NCBI RefSeq assembly: GCF_025562715.2
Contig: NZ_JAPFCC010000001.1
Coordinates: forward strand, 2,684,501-2,748,500
Length of the DNA: 64,000 nt
Origin: Endozoicomonas gorgoniicola
GTDB lineage: Bacteria > Pseudomonadota > Gammaproteobacteria > Pseudomonadales > Endozoicomonadaceae
Direction of reading: 5' to 3'
In this document: positions 36,971 through 46,643 of the stretch, in pieces
Numbering within the stretch: the stretch's first letter is position 1
Layout: every line of letters begins with the position of its first letter
Translations under genes and position numbers: made by a program
The notes under the pieces: model-generated
Seen by the model: the letters and a program-made list of their open reading frames with translations, nothing else
What the model was told of the DNA's origin: nothing
Databases searched by the model: none

Positions 36971-37933
36971 ATGTCTGCACAAAACGTTCTGAATGAACTG
37001 AAAGAGTACCTCTGTAGTTGCATTATCGGTCAGGAACACCTGGTCAACCGCCTGCTGATTACCCTTCTGGCCGATGGTCACCTGTTGGTTGAAGGCGCGC
37101 CCGGACTGGCAAAAACCCGCGCCATAAAAGTTCTGGCAGAAGGGCTTGAAGCCAGCTTCCACCGCATCCAGTTTACACCCGATCTGCTGCCTGCCGACGT
37201 TACCGGCACTGATATCTACACCCCCGAAGACGGCAGTTTCCGTTTTCAGCCGGGTCCAATATTCCACAATCTGGTTCTCGCCGATGAAATCAATCGGGCG
37301 CCAGCCAAAGTGCAGTCAGCCCTGCTGGAAGCTATGGGCGAACGACAGGTCAGTATTGGTCGTAAAACCTACCCGCTGCCCAGGGTCTTCATGGTGATGG
37401 CAACCCAGAACCCCATTGAGCAGGAAGGTACCTACCCATTGCCGGAAGCACAGCTTGACCGCTTTCTGATGCATGTAAAAGTGGAATACCCGGATATTTC
37501 AGCAGAACGGCAGATTCTCCGGCTGGCACGTGGCGAAGCCATGCAACAACAACCTGCCAGACCCTCGCAACAGCTGACCCAGGGGAACGTTCTGGAAGCC
37601 CGGCAGAATGTGCTGGCCATGCACATGGAACCCGTGGTTGAAGAGTATATCGTGCAACTGGTTAACGCCTCCCGGCACCCTTCATTGTATGGTGAACGTC
37701 TTGCCGGCTGGCTGGACTATGGCGCCAGCCCCCGTGGAACCATTGCCCTGGATCGATGCGCCCGCGCCCATGCCTGGCTGGCTGGCAGAGACTTTGTCAG
37801 CCCGGACGATGTTCAGGCTGTAGTACACGACGTATTTCGCCACCGGCTGCTGTTAAGTTTTGAAGCAGAAGCCGAGGGTAAAGATGCTGACCAGATTATC
37901 GACCAGCTGCTAAATCTGGTGCCGGTCGCATGA
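36971..37933 (+). CDS. MoxR-family AAA+ ATPase
   Basis: 320-residue AAA+ ATPase of the MoxR family, thought to act as a chaperone for complexes containing VWA proteins. Walker A GAPGLAKTRAIKVLA (about 38-52), Walker B LVLADEINRAPAKVQSALLE, sensor 1 MATQNPIEQEGTYPLPEAQL and an arginine finger around DRF. The C-terminal lid domain ends LLNLVPVA. First gene of a six-gene plus-strand operon (DUF58, DUF4381, two VWA proteins, BatD). Confidence 0.93.
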   Translation: MSAQNVLNELKEYLCSCIIGQEHLVNRLLITLLADGHLLVEGAPGLAKTRAIKVLAEGLEASFHRIQFTPDLLPADVTGTDIYTPEDGSFRFQPGPIFHNLVLADEINRAPAKVQSALLEAMGERQVSIGRKTYPLPRVFMVMATQNPIEQEGTYPLPEAQLDRFLMHVKVEYPDISAERQILRLARGEAMQQQPARPSQQLTQGNVLEARQNVLAMHMEPVVEEYIVQLVNASRHPSLYGERLAGWLDYGASPRGTIALDRCARAHAWLAGRDFVSPDDVQAVVHDVFRHRLLLSFEAEAEGKDADQIIDQLLNLVPVA

Positions 37934-37994
37934 CTCGGGCAAAAAACAATCGGGCAAAAAATAGTAGAGCGAAGGGCAGGAGTATTAACGCATA

Positions 37995-38942
37995 ATGAGT
38001 GGAGCCTACTCGGACCTGAAAGAGCTGGTTGGATTACGCTTCAAGGCCAGAGATCTGGCACTGTTCAAGCATAACCGCTCACGCAGCCTGCTGGCAGGCA
38101 CAGGCATCTCTCCTTTTAAAGGCCGCGGCGTCGACTTTGAAGAAGTTCGTGCCTATCAGCATGGTGACGATATCCGTTCCATCGACTGGCGGGTAACGGC
38201 CAGGCGCAGCAAGCCCCATACCAAAGTGTTTCGGGAAGAGCGCGAACGTCCGGTTCTGATATTGCTGGACCAGAGCCACAGCTTGTTCTTTGGCAGCCGT
38301 CTCAACTTCAAGTCGGTCACAGCGGTCGAGGCATGTAGCCTGCTGGCATGGGCAACACTGAATCATGGTGACCGGATTGGCGGTGTTGTTTTCAACGAAG
38401 AACAGCTCAGTGAGATTCGTCCAAAGCGTTCGAAACAGACACTCATGCATCTGTTGAAACAGGCCAGTGAACACAATCAGTCCCTGCAGGCAAAATCCAT
38501 TCCTGCATCAATGGCTTCAGCCAGTGGCGGTTACCTGGCTAAAGCGCTGCGTCATGCCCGCAGAGTCTCACACCCGGGTACCCACATTTTTGTAATCAGT
38601 GATTTTGCCCAGCACAATGAAGAAACACAGCGCCATTTCTCCCGGTTGTCCAGACATTGTGAAATGATGGCGGTTCACGTATCAGACCCGATGGAAGCCG
38701 AACTGCCCCGACCCGGCCGGTACGATATCACCAACGGTGTTCATCGTCAGACCATCGAAACCCGGGCGGGAAAAATCAGGCACAAATACCGCCAGCAGTA
38801 TGAGCAGCACACCAGCAGCCTTAAAGAACAGTTCTCCAGCCTGAAAATCCCCTTAATCCGGTTACAAACGGATCTTGATACCTCAGTACAACTGATAGAG
38901 CATTTTGGTTCGGTCAGAAGCCGGCAGAGTACGAGAGGTTAA
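37995..38942 (+). CDS. DUF58 domain protein
   Basis: 315-residue protein of the DUF58 family, the constant partner of MoxR ATPases. The signature GRGVDFEEVRAYQHGDDIR followed by SIDWRVTAR is present. A von Willebrand-like fold follows (ERPVLILLDQSHSLFFG; VFVISDFAQH). Residue DQSHS corresponds to a MIDAS-like DxSxS. No signal peptide. A purine-rich site (GGCAGGAG) lies about 11 bases before the ATG. Confidence 0.92.
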   Translation: MSGAYSDLKELVGLRFKARDLALFKHNRSRSLLAGTGISPFKGRGVDFEEVRAYQHGDDIRSIDWRVTARRSKPHTKVFREERERPVLILLDQSHSLFFGSRLNFKSVTAVEACSLLAWATLNHGDRIGGVVFNEEQLSEIRPKRSKQTLMHLLKQASEHNQSLQAKSIPASMASASGGYLAKALRHARRVSHPGTHIFVISDFAQHNEETQRHFSRLSRHCEMMAVHVSDPMEAELPRPGRYDITNGVHRQTIETRAGKIRHKYRQQYEQHTSSLKEQFSSLKIPLIRLQTDLDTSVQLIEHFGSVRSRQSTRG

Positions 38943-38948
38943 CTGGTT

Positions 38949-39440
38949 ATGGAGATGCCAAACCCACTGGATCAACTTCGCCCTAATCAACTGCCAGACC
39001 CAGTCAACTGGTGGCCACCTGCCATAGGCTGGTGGCTGGGTGGCCTGCTGGTCGTACTGGTGATCGCCGCTGTCGTTTATTTGACCCTGAAGGCTGTTCG
39101 CAAAAGCCGCTACCGCCGGCAGGCGGCAAGGGTCAGCCATCAGCTTTTGGCAGAGTTTCAGCAACACGGCGACGAACGACGGTTTACCAACGCCTGCAAC
39201 CGCCTGTTGAAACAAACTGCATTGCAGGCTTATCCCGATGAACCGGTTGCCCGGTTACACGGCAAAGAGTGGCAACAGTTTCTTGCCGACAAAAGTGGTA
39301 ACAAAGGTTTTATCCAGGGCGCCGGAGCTGCCCTGGGTGACAGCCGCTACCAGAAAGAGCAATTTTCAGAAGAGAATGCTGTGGAAGTGAATGCCCTGCA
39401 TTCCATAACCCTGAGCTGGATTAAAAAACACCATGCTTGA
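38949..39440 (+). CDS. DUF4381 membrane protein
   Basis: 163 residues. Family N-terminus LDQLRPNQLPDPVNWWPPAI precedes one transmembrane helix (about 28-50), and a helical cytoplasmic or periplasmic domain follows. Found between DUF58 and the first VWA gene in the same operon of Pseudomonas and relatives. It overlaps the next gene by eight bases. Confidence 0.88.
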   Translation: MEMPNPLDQLRPNQLPDPVNWWPPAIGWWLGGLLVVLVIAAVVYLTLKAVRKSRYRRQAARVSHQLLAEFQQHGDERRFTNACNRLLKQTALQAYPDEPVARLHGKEWQQFLADKSGNKGFIQGAGAALGDSRYQKEQFSEENAVEVNALHSITLSWIKKHHA

Positions 39441-40494
39441 ACTGCAATGGCCGTGGGTCTTTCTCGCAATCCCGCTGCCTTATCTGATATATCGTTTTAT
39501 GAACCCTGCAAGACAGTCAGGCGGGGCTGCTCTGCAGGTACCTTTTTATCGTCATCTGACCAGTATTGCCGGAGACAATCAGTCTCACCCTGCACCAAAA
39601 CGTCAGTGGTCATCTATACTCCCGGTTCTTATCTGGCTACTGCTACTGCTGACGGCTGCGCGCCCTGTCTGGCTGGGCGAACCCGTCCAGCTTCAGGGTA
39701 GCGGTCGTGACGTCATGCTGGCGGTTGACCTGTCAGGCAGCATGGAAATCAATGATATGGAACTCAACGGTGTGGCGGTTGACCGACTGGCGGTTACAAA
39801 GCATGTGCTGACCGATTTTATCGAGCGCCGAAAAGGTGACCGGTTAGGGCTGATTCTTTTTGGAACCCAGGCTTATCTTCAGGCACCTCTGACCTTCGAC
39901 CTGCAAACCGTTGGCACCCTGATGGACGAATCTGCTATTGGTATGGCGGGCAACAAAACCGCCATAGGCAATGCGCTGGGCCTGGCTGTCAAGCATCTGC
40001 GTAATCGTCCCCAGGAAAGTCGGGTGCTGATTCTGCTCACCGATGGTGCTAACACGGCTGGTGAAATCACGCCTTTGCAGGCTGCCAGACTGGCGGCAGA
40101 GGAAGACATTAAAATCTATTCCATCGGTATGGGCGCTGAAGAGATGGTCCAGCCCGGTATCTTTGGTTCTTCTTTTGGGGCGCGCCGGGTAAACCCCTCT
40201 GCCGATCTTGATGAAAAAACCCTGACCGAAATGGCAAACCTCACCGGCGGTCGCTACTTCCGTGCAAAAAACACTCAAGAGCTGCAACAGATTTATAACA
40301 TACTGAATGAACTCGAACCCGTTCAACAGGAAGAAGAAAGCTTTCGTCCCAGCATAGCCCTGTATTACTGGCCTTTACTGCTGGCTCTGATTCTGAGTTT
40401 TACAATCGCTTTATTGCACCTGCAGACACGCCCCCGTGAGTGGTTCTCCAAACACCATTTTTCTAAAAAGCACCAAACGCAGGAAGGAGCCTGA
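39433..40494 (+). CDS. VWA-domain membrane protein (BatA-like)
   Basis: 353 residues. N-terminal hydrophobic segments lie at about 4-24 and 58-75, then a VWA domain with an intact MIDAS: LAVDLSGSMEIND (DxSxS) near 97-109 and TDGANTAG further on. A final transmembrane helix (about 312-334) is followed by a basic tail. Probably tethered with the VWA domain in the periplasm; partner of MoxR/DUF58. The gene overlaps DUF4381 and is two bases from the next. Confidence 0.92.
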   Translation: MLELQWPWVFLAIPLPYLIYRFMNPARQSGGAALQVPFYRHLTSIAGDNQSHPAPKRQWSSILPVLIWLLLLLTAARPVWLGEPVQLQGSGRDVMLAVDLSGSMEINDMELNGVAVDRLAVTKHVLTDFIERRKGDRLGLILFGTQAYLQAPLTFDLQTVGTLMDESAIGMAGNKTAIGNALGLAVKHLRNRPQESRVLILLTDGANTAGEITPLQAARLAAEEDIKIYSIGMGAEEMVQPGIFGSSFGARRVNPSADLDEKTLTEMANLTGGRYFRAKNTQELQQIYNILNELEPVQQEEESFRPSIALYYWPLLLALILSFTIALLHLQTRPREWFSKHHFSKKHQTQEGA

Positions 40495-40496
40495 GC

Positions 40497-42392
40497 ATGA
40501 CAGAGTTTTTTTCTCAGTTTCATTTTCTGCGTCCAATGTGGTTGCTGATGCTGTTGCCCAGCCTGTTGCTGCTGACACAGGTCTGGCGACAACAGCAGAC
40601 ATCGGGTAACTGGAGCAAGGTCATCGCACCCAGGTTGCTGGCTCACCTGATCCATGGCGAAACCCACCAACCGCAGCGTTGGCCATTAGCTCTACTGACC
40701 ACCGGCTGGATTCTCGCCTGTATCGCCCTTGCCGGCCCAACCTGGCAGAAGGTTACAACACCTGTCAGTAAAAGCCAGCACCCTCTGGTTGTGGTGGCAG
40801 ACCTGTCTTACCACCAGTACGCTACCGATCTACCACCGGACAGAATGACACGATTACGTTATAAACTGCTGGATCTGTTTCGTCTGCGACAAGATGGGCT
40901 TACGGCTATCGTCGTCTTTGCCGGCGGCGCTCACACCGTTTCTCCTTTAACAGACGACACCCATACATTATCAAATATGGTTCCGGCACTCAGTCCGGGC
41001 ATTATGCCTGAACAGGGGCAAAATCCGCTGAGTGGCATTGAGCAGGCTATCAAACTGTTATCCCAGGGTGCCAGTGAGCAGGGTGACATCCTGTTGATTA
41101 CCGACAGTATTCCCAGTTATCAAATCTCGGATATCGAAACGTTGATAAAGCAGTCAGGCCACAAACTGTCAATTCTTGGCATTGGCTCTGAACAGGGTGC
41201 GCCTATTGCGATTCCCGGAGGGGGCTACCTGAAAGACAATCAGGGAGCCATATTGGTACCGAGACTAAACAGAACAGAACTACAGCAACTTACCCGGGCA
41301 GTTTCTGGCCAGTATCGGGATTTGTCACTCGACAACAGTGACCTTGATGCCCTGTTGCCAAAACCCGATGCCTCGGATTCAGTGGTTAAGGTTGACCGTC
41401 AGTTCGACCAGTGGCATGACGCCGGTTACTGGCTGGTGTTGCTTCTCCTGCCTCTGGCGCTGATCAGCTTCCGCAAAGGCTGGTTACTGGTGCTTTTTGT
41501 ACTGTTCACCGCCCTGCCTGAACAGCAGGCAATGGCTTTTGAATGGTCTGTACTCTGGAAAAACACAGACCAGCGTGGTGCCGCAGCACTTGACAACAAC
41601 GATCCGGAATCCGCCATACAACTGTTTAAAGACCCGGACTGGAAAGCTGAAGCCCTCTACCGTAACCAGCAGTTTGAAGACGCTGCCAGCTTTTTTAGTG
41701 AGTCTGAAACTGCGCAGGGCTTTTACAACCAGGGCAACGCCCTGGCGAAAGCTGGCAAGCTGGACGATGCCATTGCCGCCTATAACAAGGCAATAGAACT
41801 GCAACCGGACATGGACGATGCAAAGTTCAACAAAGCGTTGCTGGAAAAGCTGAAACAACAGCAGGAACAGCAAAAACAGCAGAACCAGGACGACAAAAAC
41901 CAGCAGGAACAACAAAACCAGCAGAACCAGAACGACAAAAACCAGCAGGATCAGCAAAACTCTGAAGGTGAACAGCAACAGTCGCAGGACAGTTCCCAAC
42001 AAGATCAGGAAAACCGTGACTCTCAGAATCAACAGGCTGACGATCAGCAACAATCTGAACAGCAACAATCTGAGCAACAGGAAAGTCAGCAGCAAGAGCA
42101 ACAAAAACAGGACGCTCAGCAACAGAATGCGCAAACCGAAGAACAGAAACAGGAACAACAGGAACAGCACTCTGCCAGCCAGCAGCAGGCAGACAGAGAA
42201 CAGGACGAACAGCAACAACAAGCCATGATGGAACAACCGGCAGAAGAACTTGATGCCCAGACCCCCGACCAACAGGCGGTGGAAAACTGGTTGAATACCA
42301 TCCCTGATGATCCGGGTGGGTTATTAAGAAGAAAATTTCTGCATCAGCAACAACTCAGGCAGGAAAACAGACAACAGGAGCGTGCATGGTGA
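40497..42392 (+). CDS. VWA/TPR membrane protein (BatB/BatC-like) with long Gln-rich tail
   Basis: 631 residues: hydrophobic segments (about 10-28 and 66-80), a VWA domain (about 95-285), two helices near 310-350, TPR-like repeats (about 400-455, AEALYRNQQFEDAASFFSES and AKAGKLDDAIAAYNKAIELQ), and a Gln/Glu/Asn/Asp-rich tail (about 458-600). The expected MIDAS motif DxSxS reads DLSYH at 102-106, so the second serine is lost while the rest of the fold looks conserved. It overlaps the BatD gene by seven bases. Confidence 0.9.
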   Translation: MTEFFSQFHFLRPMWLLMLLPSLLLLTQVWRQQQTSGNWSKVIAPRLLAHLIHGETHQPQRWPLALLTTGWILACIALAGPTWQKVTTPVSKSQHPLVVVADLSYHQYATDLPPDRMTRLRYKLLDLFRLRQDGLTAIVVFAGGAHTVSPLTDDTHTLSNMVPALSPGIMPEQGQNPLSGIEQAIKLLSQGASEQGDILLITDSIPSYQISDIETLIKQSGHKLSILGIGSEQGAPIAIPGGGYLKDNQGAILVPRLNRTELQQLTRAVSGQYRDLSLDNSDLDALLPKPDASDSVVKVDRQFDQWHDAGYWLVLLLLPLALISFRKGWLLVLFVLFTALPEQQAMAFEWSVLWKNTDQRGAAALDNNDPESAIQLFKDPDWKAEALYRNQQFEDAASFFSESETAQGFYNQGNALAKAGKLDDAIAAYNKAIELQPDMDDAKFNKALLEKLKQQQEQQKQQNQDDKNQQEQQNQQNQNDKNQQDQQNSEGEQQQSQDSSQQDQENRDSQNQQADDQQQSEQQQSEQQESQQQEQQKQDAQQQNAQTEEQKQEQQEQHSASQQQADREQDEQQQQAMMEQPAEELDAQTPDQQAVENWLNTIPDDPGGLLRRKFLHQQQLRQENRQQERAW

Positions 42393-44203
42393 CGTCAGCA
42401 CTCTATAAATTACCAACGAGATTAACGGCAAAATCGCTGACGGCTACTAAATCGCTGATGGCTACTAAATCGCTGATGGCTACTAAATCGCTGATGGCTC
42501 TGCTTCTGTTTATGTTTGCTGGCTCAGCCCTGGCTGCCACATTCACAGCAACGGTTGACCGTACCGTTATTGCCCCCTATGAAACCGTGGAACTGACACT
42601 GCGAACGGATAAAAGCACCGATCTGGAACCTGACCTGTCCGCCCTTAATCAGGACTTCGAAGTCGTTACCACACGACAGAGCCGACAGATTCGTATCGTC
42701 AACGGACAGACAGAATCCTGGCTGGACTGGGTGGTTACACTGGCACCTAAACGTGAAGGCCGACTGGTCATTCCTGCACTGAAGCTGGGTAGCCTGTCGT
42801 CGGAGCCAATCCGGATTCAAGTGCAGAAGGGCTCATCCGTCGCCGGCAACAACGTCAGCCCGGTCTTTATGCGCACGGAAGTGGATAATGAGTTTGTTTA
42901 TGTGCAGCAGCAGGTTGTTCTGACACTCAGAGTGTTCTACCGGGTTAACCTTTATGACGACAGCCGTTTATCCCCACTGAACATTGACGGCGCAATTGTT
43001 CAGCAACTGGGCGACACCCGTAAGTATGAAACCATCATTGATGGTAAGCGCTATGGTGTGCTTGAGTTGAAGTTTACCATTCACCCGCAAAAAACCGGTC
43101 CGATGAAAATTCCTGAATTGGTCTTCAACGGTACTATGGCTGAACGCAACGACCCGTTCGGCAGTATGTTCTCCCTGTCCAGCGGCAAGCCTGTTGTCGC
43201 CAGGTCTGCCGAAATCATTCTGAACGTGCAACCCCAGCCTGCCAGCTACAGTGGCAGGGCCTGGCTACCGGCTTCTGACCTTTCCCTCAGTGAATCCTGG
43301 AGTCAGGACCTGAACGACGAGGTCCATGTGGGGGACGCCATTACCCGAACCATTACCGTTGAAGCCGATGGACTCACCAGTGCGCAACTGCCCACCATTC
43401 CCAAACCAAGGCTGCAGAATGCCAATATCTATCCAGACCAGTCTAAAACCGAAGACACACCGACGGATACCGGCATCATTGGCAAGCGTATAGATGCAGT
43501 GGCGATCATACCGACCCAGCCCGGCGAAATGACTCTGCCAGCCCTGCGCTACAGCTGGTTTGATGTCACCAGCAATGAAGAAAAAGTGGCGGAGCTGCCA
43601 GCCAGAACCATCAGAGTGCTTCCGGCAGCTAATGCAGCAGCCATTCCGGCACTGCCAGCTGCCACCCCGAGTGACAAAGCCAGAGCCGACACACAAACTG
43701 CTAACTGCTCACCTCCAGAGGTTATGAAAACTAACCCCACAGCCATTGGTAACCCTTACTTCTGGCCTTTTCTGACCGGGCTGTTTGCACTGCTGTGGCT
43801 GATCAGCACCTCTCTCTGGCTTCTTGCCAGACGCCAGCGGATCCCGGTTGTCACAGATACAGTGCAGGAAGATAGACAGCTCCAGTCTGAAGCTGACGCA
43901 TTCAAATTGTTCAGGGAAGGCTGTGAGCAGAGAAACATCAATGAAGTGAAGCTGGCATTAACCATTTGGTGTCAGAGCCTGTTCAGTGAACAAGACCTGT
44001 CTACTGTTGAACGCTGTCTGGCAAAACTTGGTTCCACTGAACTCCTGACCCTGTTCCAGCAGATGGACGCTGCCGTCTACTCGCCCGACAAGGGTGACGT
44101 GCCTTTCCCTGATATTTTGCGTGAATGTGAAAAGCTCAGAAACCAGCACCTGAAACAGACGAAAAAGAATGACTCGTTACCGGGTCTGTACCCTACCGAT
44201 TGA
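42386..44203 (+). CDS. BatD family periplasmic protein
   Basis: 605 residues. BatD proteins have tandem immunoglobulin-like beta domains in the periplasm and a C-terminal anchor. Here the mature part begins after ALAATFTATVDRTVI, with family segments ETVELTLRTDKSTDLEPDLS and FEVVTTRQSRQIRIVNGQ. A transmembrane helix lies at about 455-475, and a cytoplasmic helical domain follows. The N-region of the signal peptide is unusual: an 18-bp repeat makes four copies of (T)KSLMA before the hydrophobic core LLLFMFAGSALA, which begins only at about residue 39. A later internal ATG may be the true start. Confidence 0.9.
   Translation: MVTSALYKLPTRLTAKSLTATKSLMATKSLMATKSLMALLLFMFAGSALAATFTATVDRTVIAPYETVELTLRTDKSTDLEPDLSALNQDFEVVTTRQSRQIRIVNGQTESWLDWVVTLAPKREGRLVIPALKLGSLSSEPIRIQVQKGSSVAGNNVSPVFMRTEVDNEFVYVQQQVVLTLRVFYRVNLYDDSRLSPLNIDGAIVQQLGDTRKYETIIDGKRYGVLELKFTIHPQKTGPMKIPELVFNGTMAERNDPFGSMFSLSSGKPVVARSAEIILNVQPQPASYSGRAWLPASDLSLSESWSQDLNDEVHVGDAITRTITVEADGLTSAQLPTIPKPRLQNANIYPDQSKTEDTPTDTGIIGKRIDAVAIIPTQPGEMTLPALRYSWFDVTSNEEKVAELPARTIRVLPAANAAAIPALPAATPSDKARADTQTANCSPPEVMKTNPTAIGNPYFWPFLTGLFALLWLISTSLWLLARRQRIPVVTDTVQEDRQLQSEADAFKLFREGCEQRNINEVKLALTIWCQSLFSEQDLSTVERCLAKLGSTELLTLFQQMDAAVYSPDKGDVPFPDILRECEKLRNQHLKQTKKNDSLPGLYPTD
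42431..42499. repeat. 18-bp in-frame tandem repeat in the BatD signal peptide
   Basis: Three full units of AAATCGCTGAYGGCTACT and a 15-base partial one. It encodes repeated KSLxAT ahead of the hydrophobic core. Each later unit has an in-frame ATG (CTGATGGCT), so alternative starts are created with each copy. The word GCTGACGGCT is shared with the 17-bp array near rluC. Confidence 0.92.
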
Positions 44204-44223
44204 TCTATCTTTCCTTTCATAAC

Positions 44224-44253
44224 GAAAAGCCTTGCAATTTCGCAAGGCTTTTC
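44224..44253. terminator. Bidirectional terminator between BatD and MMPL genes
   Basis: Perfect 12-bp stem (44224-44235 with 44242-44253), six-base loop, A-rich start and T-rich end, lying between two convergent operons. Confidence 0.88.
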
Positions 44254-44273
44254 AATATTGATACACAGTCGAG

Positions 44274-46643
44274 CTAGATAGTAGAACCTGCCAGCTTACT
44301 CTCTCTATCACTGGCTTCTGTTTTTTTCACATAACTCTCCGGCTTGAGCAGAAACCGGGCGAGCGCAGGTAGCAGCCAGATCGCCCCAATCATGTTCCAG
44401 ATAAACATAAAGGTCAGCAAAATGCCCATATCTGCCTGAAACTTTAGCGGTGAGAATATCCAGGTTCCGACACCAATAGCGAGGGTGATACCCGTGAATG
44501 TCACCGCCTTCCCCGTAGTCTGCAGGGTCTTATGATAGGCCTCCTGCAAGGGCAGCCCCTGTTTCAGAAAACTCTCCAGGCGACTGTATATATAAATGCC
44601 ATAATCCACACCAATACCGACTCCCAGCGCGATCACCGGCAACGTGGCCACCTTGACTCCAATCCCCAGAAAAGACATCAGTGCCTGACACAGAACCGAC
44701 GTCAACCCCAGAGGAATCACAATACAAAAGACTGCGCGAATAGAACGGAAAGTCAGCAGGCACAGGAGACTGACGACCAGGTACACCCACATCAGCATCT
44801 GATTCTGGGCCTGAGAAATGACTTCATTGGTAGCAGCTTCAATGCCAGAATTACCACCGGCCAGAACAAACTGCACATGCTCATTATTATTCTCATCAGC
44901 AAACGCTTTAGTTTCAGCCACTACCCCGGACAATGTATCGGCTTTATGATCATCCAGATAGAGAATCACCGGCACCATGGAACAGTCGCTGTTATAAAGC
45001 CCTCTAAGAGAAGAGACCGAACTGTTAAGAACATAGGGGTTGCGGGACAGTGTCTGCCATTTGAGACTTCCCTCGTTCAACCCTTTAACCACCTGCTTGG
45101 AAGCTGTCACCATCGACAATGCCCGTTGTACGCCCGGCACATTCTCCATACGCCACATATAGCGGTCTATTGATTCCATCACCGGATAGGTTGAACACTG
45201 CTCAGCCCCGGTTTCCACCATAACCACAAACAAGTCGGCACTGGTCGAATAATTAGACGTCAAAAACAGATTATCCCGGTTATAGCGGGAATCTGGATGA
45301 AATTCCGGCGCTCCGGGATCAAGGTCACCTATTTTAAGGTCTGCTGCCTGATATAGCCCCCAGCCAAATCCCAGTAAAGCAATAATGACAGAAACCGGCA
45401 CAACCCCGGGGTGGGCAAAGTTTGATAACAGGTTCCATACTCCACCTTCATTATGCTGGCGCTCCCGGATACGATGGATGGACTTCTGGCTAGTCCCAGC
45501 GTAAGACATAAGCACCGGTAAAAGCACCAGATTGGTCATAATGATGACAGCAACGCCGATACTGGCCGCCAGGGCAAGATCCTGAATAACCTGTATTTCA
45601 ATAATCAATAAGGTAAGGAAACCAATGGCATCGGATGCCAGCGCCACCATACCCGGAACATAGAGACTCCGGAATGCACGACGGGCGGCAGTCGGCTTGT
45701 CGGCCCCCGCTGCGGCTTCCACACTAATGCTGTTGATGATCTGAACACCGTGACTGACACCAATGGCAAACACCAGAAACGGTACCAGCAGAGAGTACAG
45801 GTCAAGGCCAAAGTCAAATGTGGCCAGCAGCCCCATCTGCCAGACGACTGCTACCAGAGAAGTGATTAATGGAATAAATGTACTGCGCAAAGAGCGGGAA
45901 TACAGAAACAGCAACAGTGCCGTAATGACAATGGCGACCATAAAGAACAGTACAATAGACTGAACACCTTCAAACAGATCGCCAAAAATTTTGGCAGTAC
46001 CAACAATATGGATATTGACGCCCAATTCCATATATTTACTGCGTAACTGCTCCAGTTGTTCTGACAGCGTCTTGTAATCCAGCCGCTCACCGGTTTCCGG
46101 ATTCGTTTCAAACAACGGCAGGCTGACAATACTCGACCTGAAGTCGTTTGCCACCAGCTGACCTACCTGACCGGAACGCAGAATATTAGTACGCAATTCA
46201 TCCAGGCTGGCCTGTGAACCATCATAGCTTTGTGGAATAACCGAACCGCCAGCGAAGCCTTCTTCTGTCACCTCGATCCAGCGAACATTCGGGGACCAGA
46301 GAGATTTCAACTTGGGACGATCAACACCTTCAAGATAAAATACTTCGTCGTTTATCTGGCGCAGAATATCCATATAGTCTGCTGAGAAAATATCCCCTTC
46401 CCTGGCCGCCACAGCAATACGTACCGTGTTGCCACCGCCTGTTCCATCACGGTGCTTAAACATATTTTGAATATAAGGGTGCTGCATAGGCACCATTTTT
46501 TCAAAGCTGGCGTCAACCCTCAGCCCGGTGACCATTTTCCAGGTCAGGAATAAAGTGACCAGAACAAAGAATACGCATACCTTGATCCGGTTATGGAAGA
46601 TCATTCGCTCCGAAATTGACCCAACACTATTGGTTCTTTCCAT
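44274..46643 (-). CDS. RND/MMPL-family transporter
   Basis: 789 residues from the ATG at 46643; a longer frame from 46730 would overlap the upstream gene by more than 100 bases. It has twelve predicted helices in the 1+5+1+5 RND pattern: an N-terminal helix near 22-42, a large periplasmic loop (about 45-215), helices about 220-390, a second loop (about 430-610) and helices about 615-765. GVSHGVQIINSISVEAAAG and GVGIGVDYGIYIYSRLESFL are the paired SSD/MMPL motifs. HpnN-like transporters of this group move lipids. It is last of the DUF1302–DUF1329–YCF48–MMPL operon and overlaps the YCF48 gene by 17 bases. Confidence 0.92.
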   Translation of the reverse strand: MERTNSVGSISERMIFHNRIKVCVFFVLVTLFLTWKMVTGLRVDASFEKMVPMQHPYIQNMFKHRDGTGGGNTVRIAVAAREGDIFSADYMDILRQINDEVFYLEGVDRPKLKSLWSPNVRWIEVTEEGFAGGSVIPQSYDGSQASLDELRTNILRSGQVGQLVANDFRSSIVSLPLFETNPETGERLDYKTLSEQLEQLRSKYMELGVNIHIVGTAKIFGDLFEGVQSIVLFFMVAIVITALLLFLYSRSLRSTFIPLITSLVAVVWQMGLLATFDFGLDLYSLLVPFLVFAIGVSHGVQIINSISVEAAAGADKPTAARRAFRSLYVPGMVALASDAIGFLTLLIIEIQVIQDLALAASIGVAVIIMTNLVLLPVLMSYAGTSQKSIHRIRERQHNEGGVWNLLSNFAHPGVVPVSVIIALLGFGWGLYQAADLKIGDLDPGAPEFHPDSRYNRDNLFLTSNYSTSADLFVVMVETGAEQCSTYPVMESIDRYMWRMENVPGVQRALSMVTASKQVVKGLNEGSLKWQTLSRNPYVLNSSVSSLRGLYNSDCSMVPVILYLDDHKADTLSGVVAETKAFADENNNEHVQFVLAGGNSGIEAATNEVISQAQNQMLMWVYLVVSLLCLLTFRSIRAVFCIVIPLGLTSVLCQALMSFLGIGVKVATLPVIALGVGIGVDYGIYIYSRLESFLKQGLPLQEAYHKTLQTTGKAVTFTGITLAIGVGTWIFSPLKFQADMGILLTFMFIWNMIGAIWLLPALARFLLKPESYVKKTEASDRESKLAGSTI

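Noticed and set aside
41484..42272. 262-residue Leu/Val-rich frame on the minus strand inside the VWA/TPR gene
   Set aside because: Complement of the CAG/CAA glutamine tract; the apparent membrane character is an artefact of antisense Gln codons.
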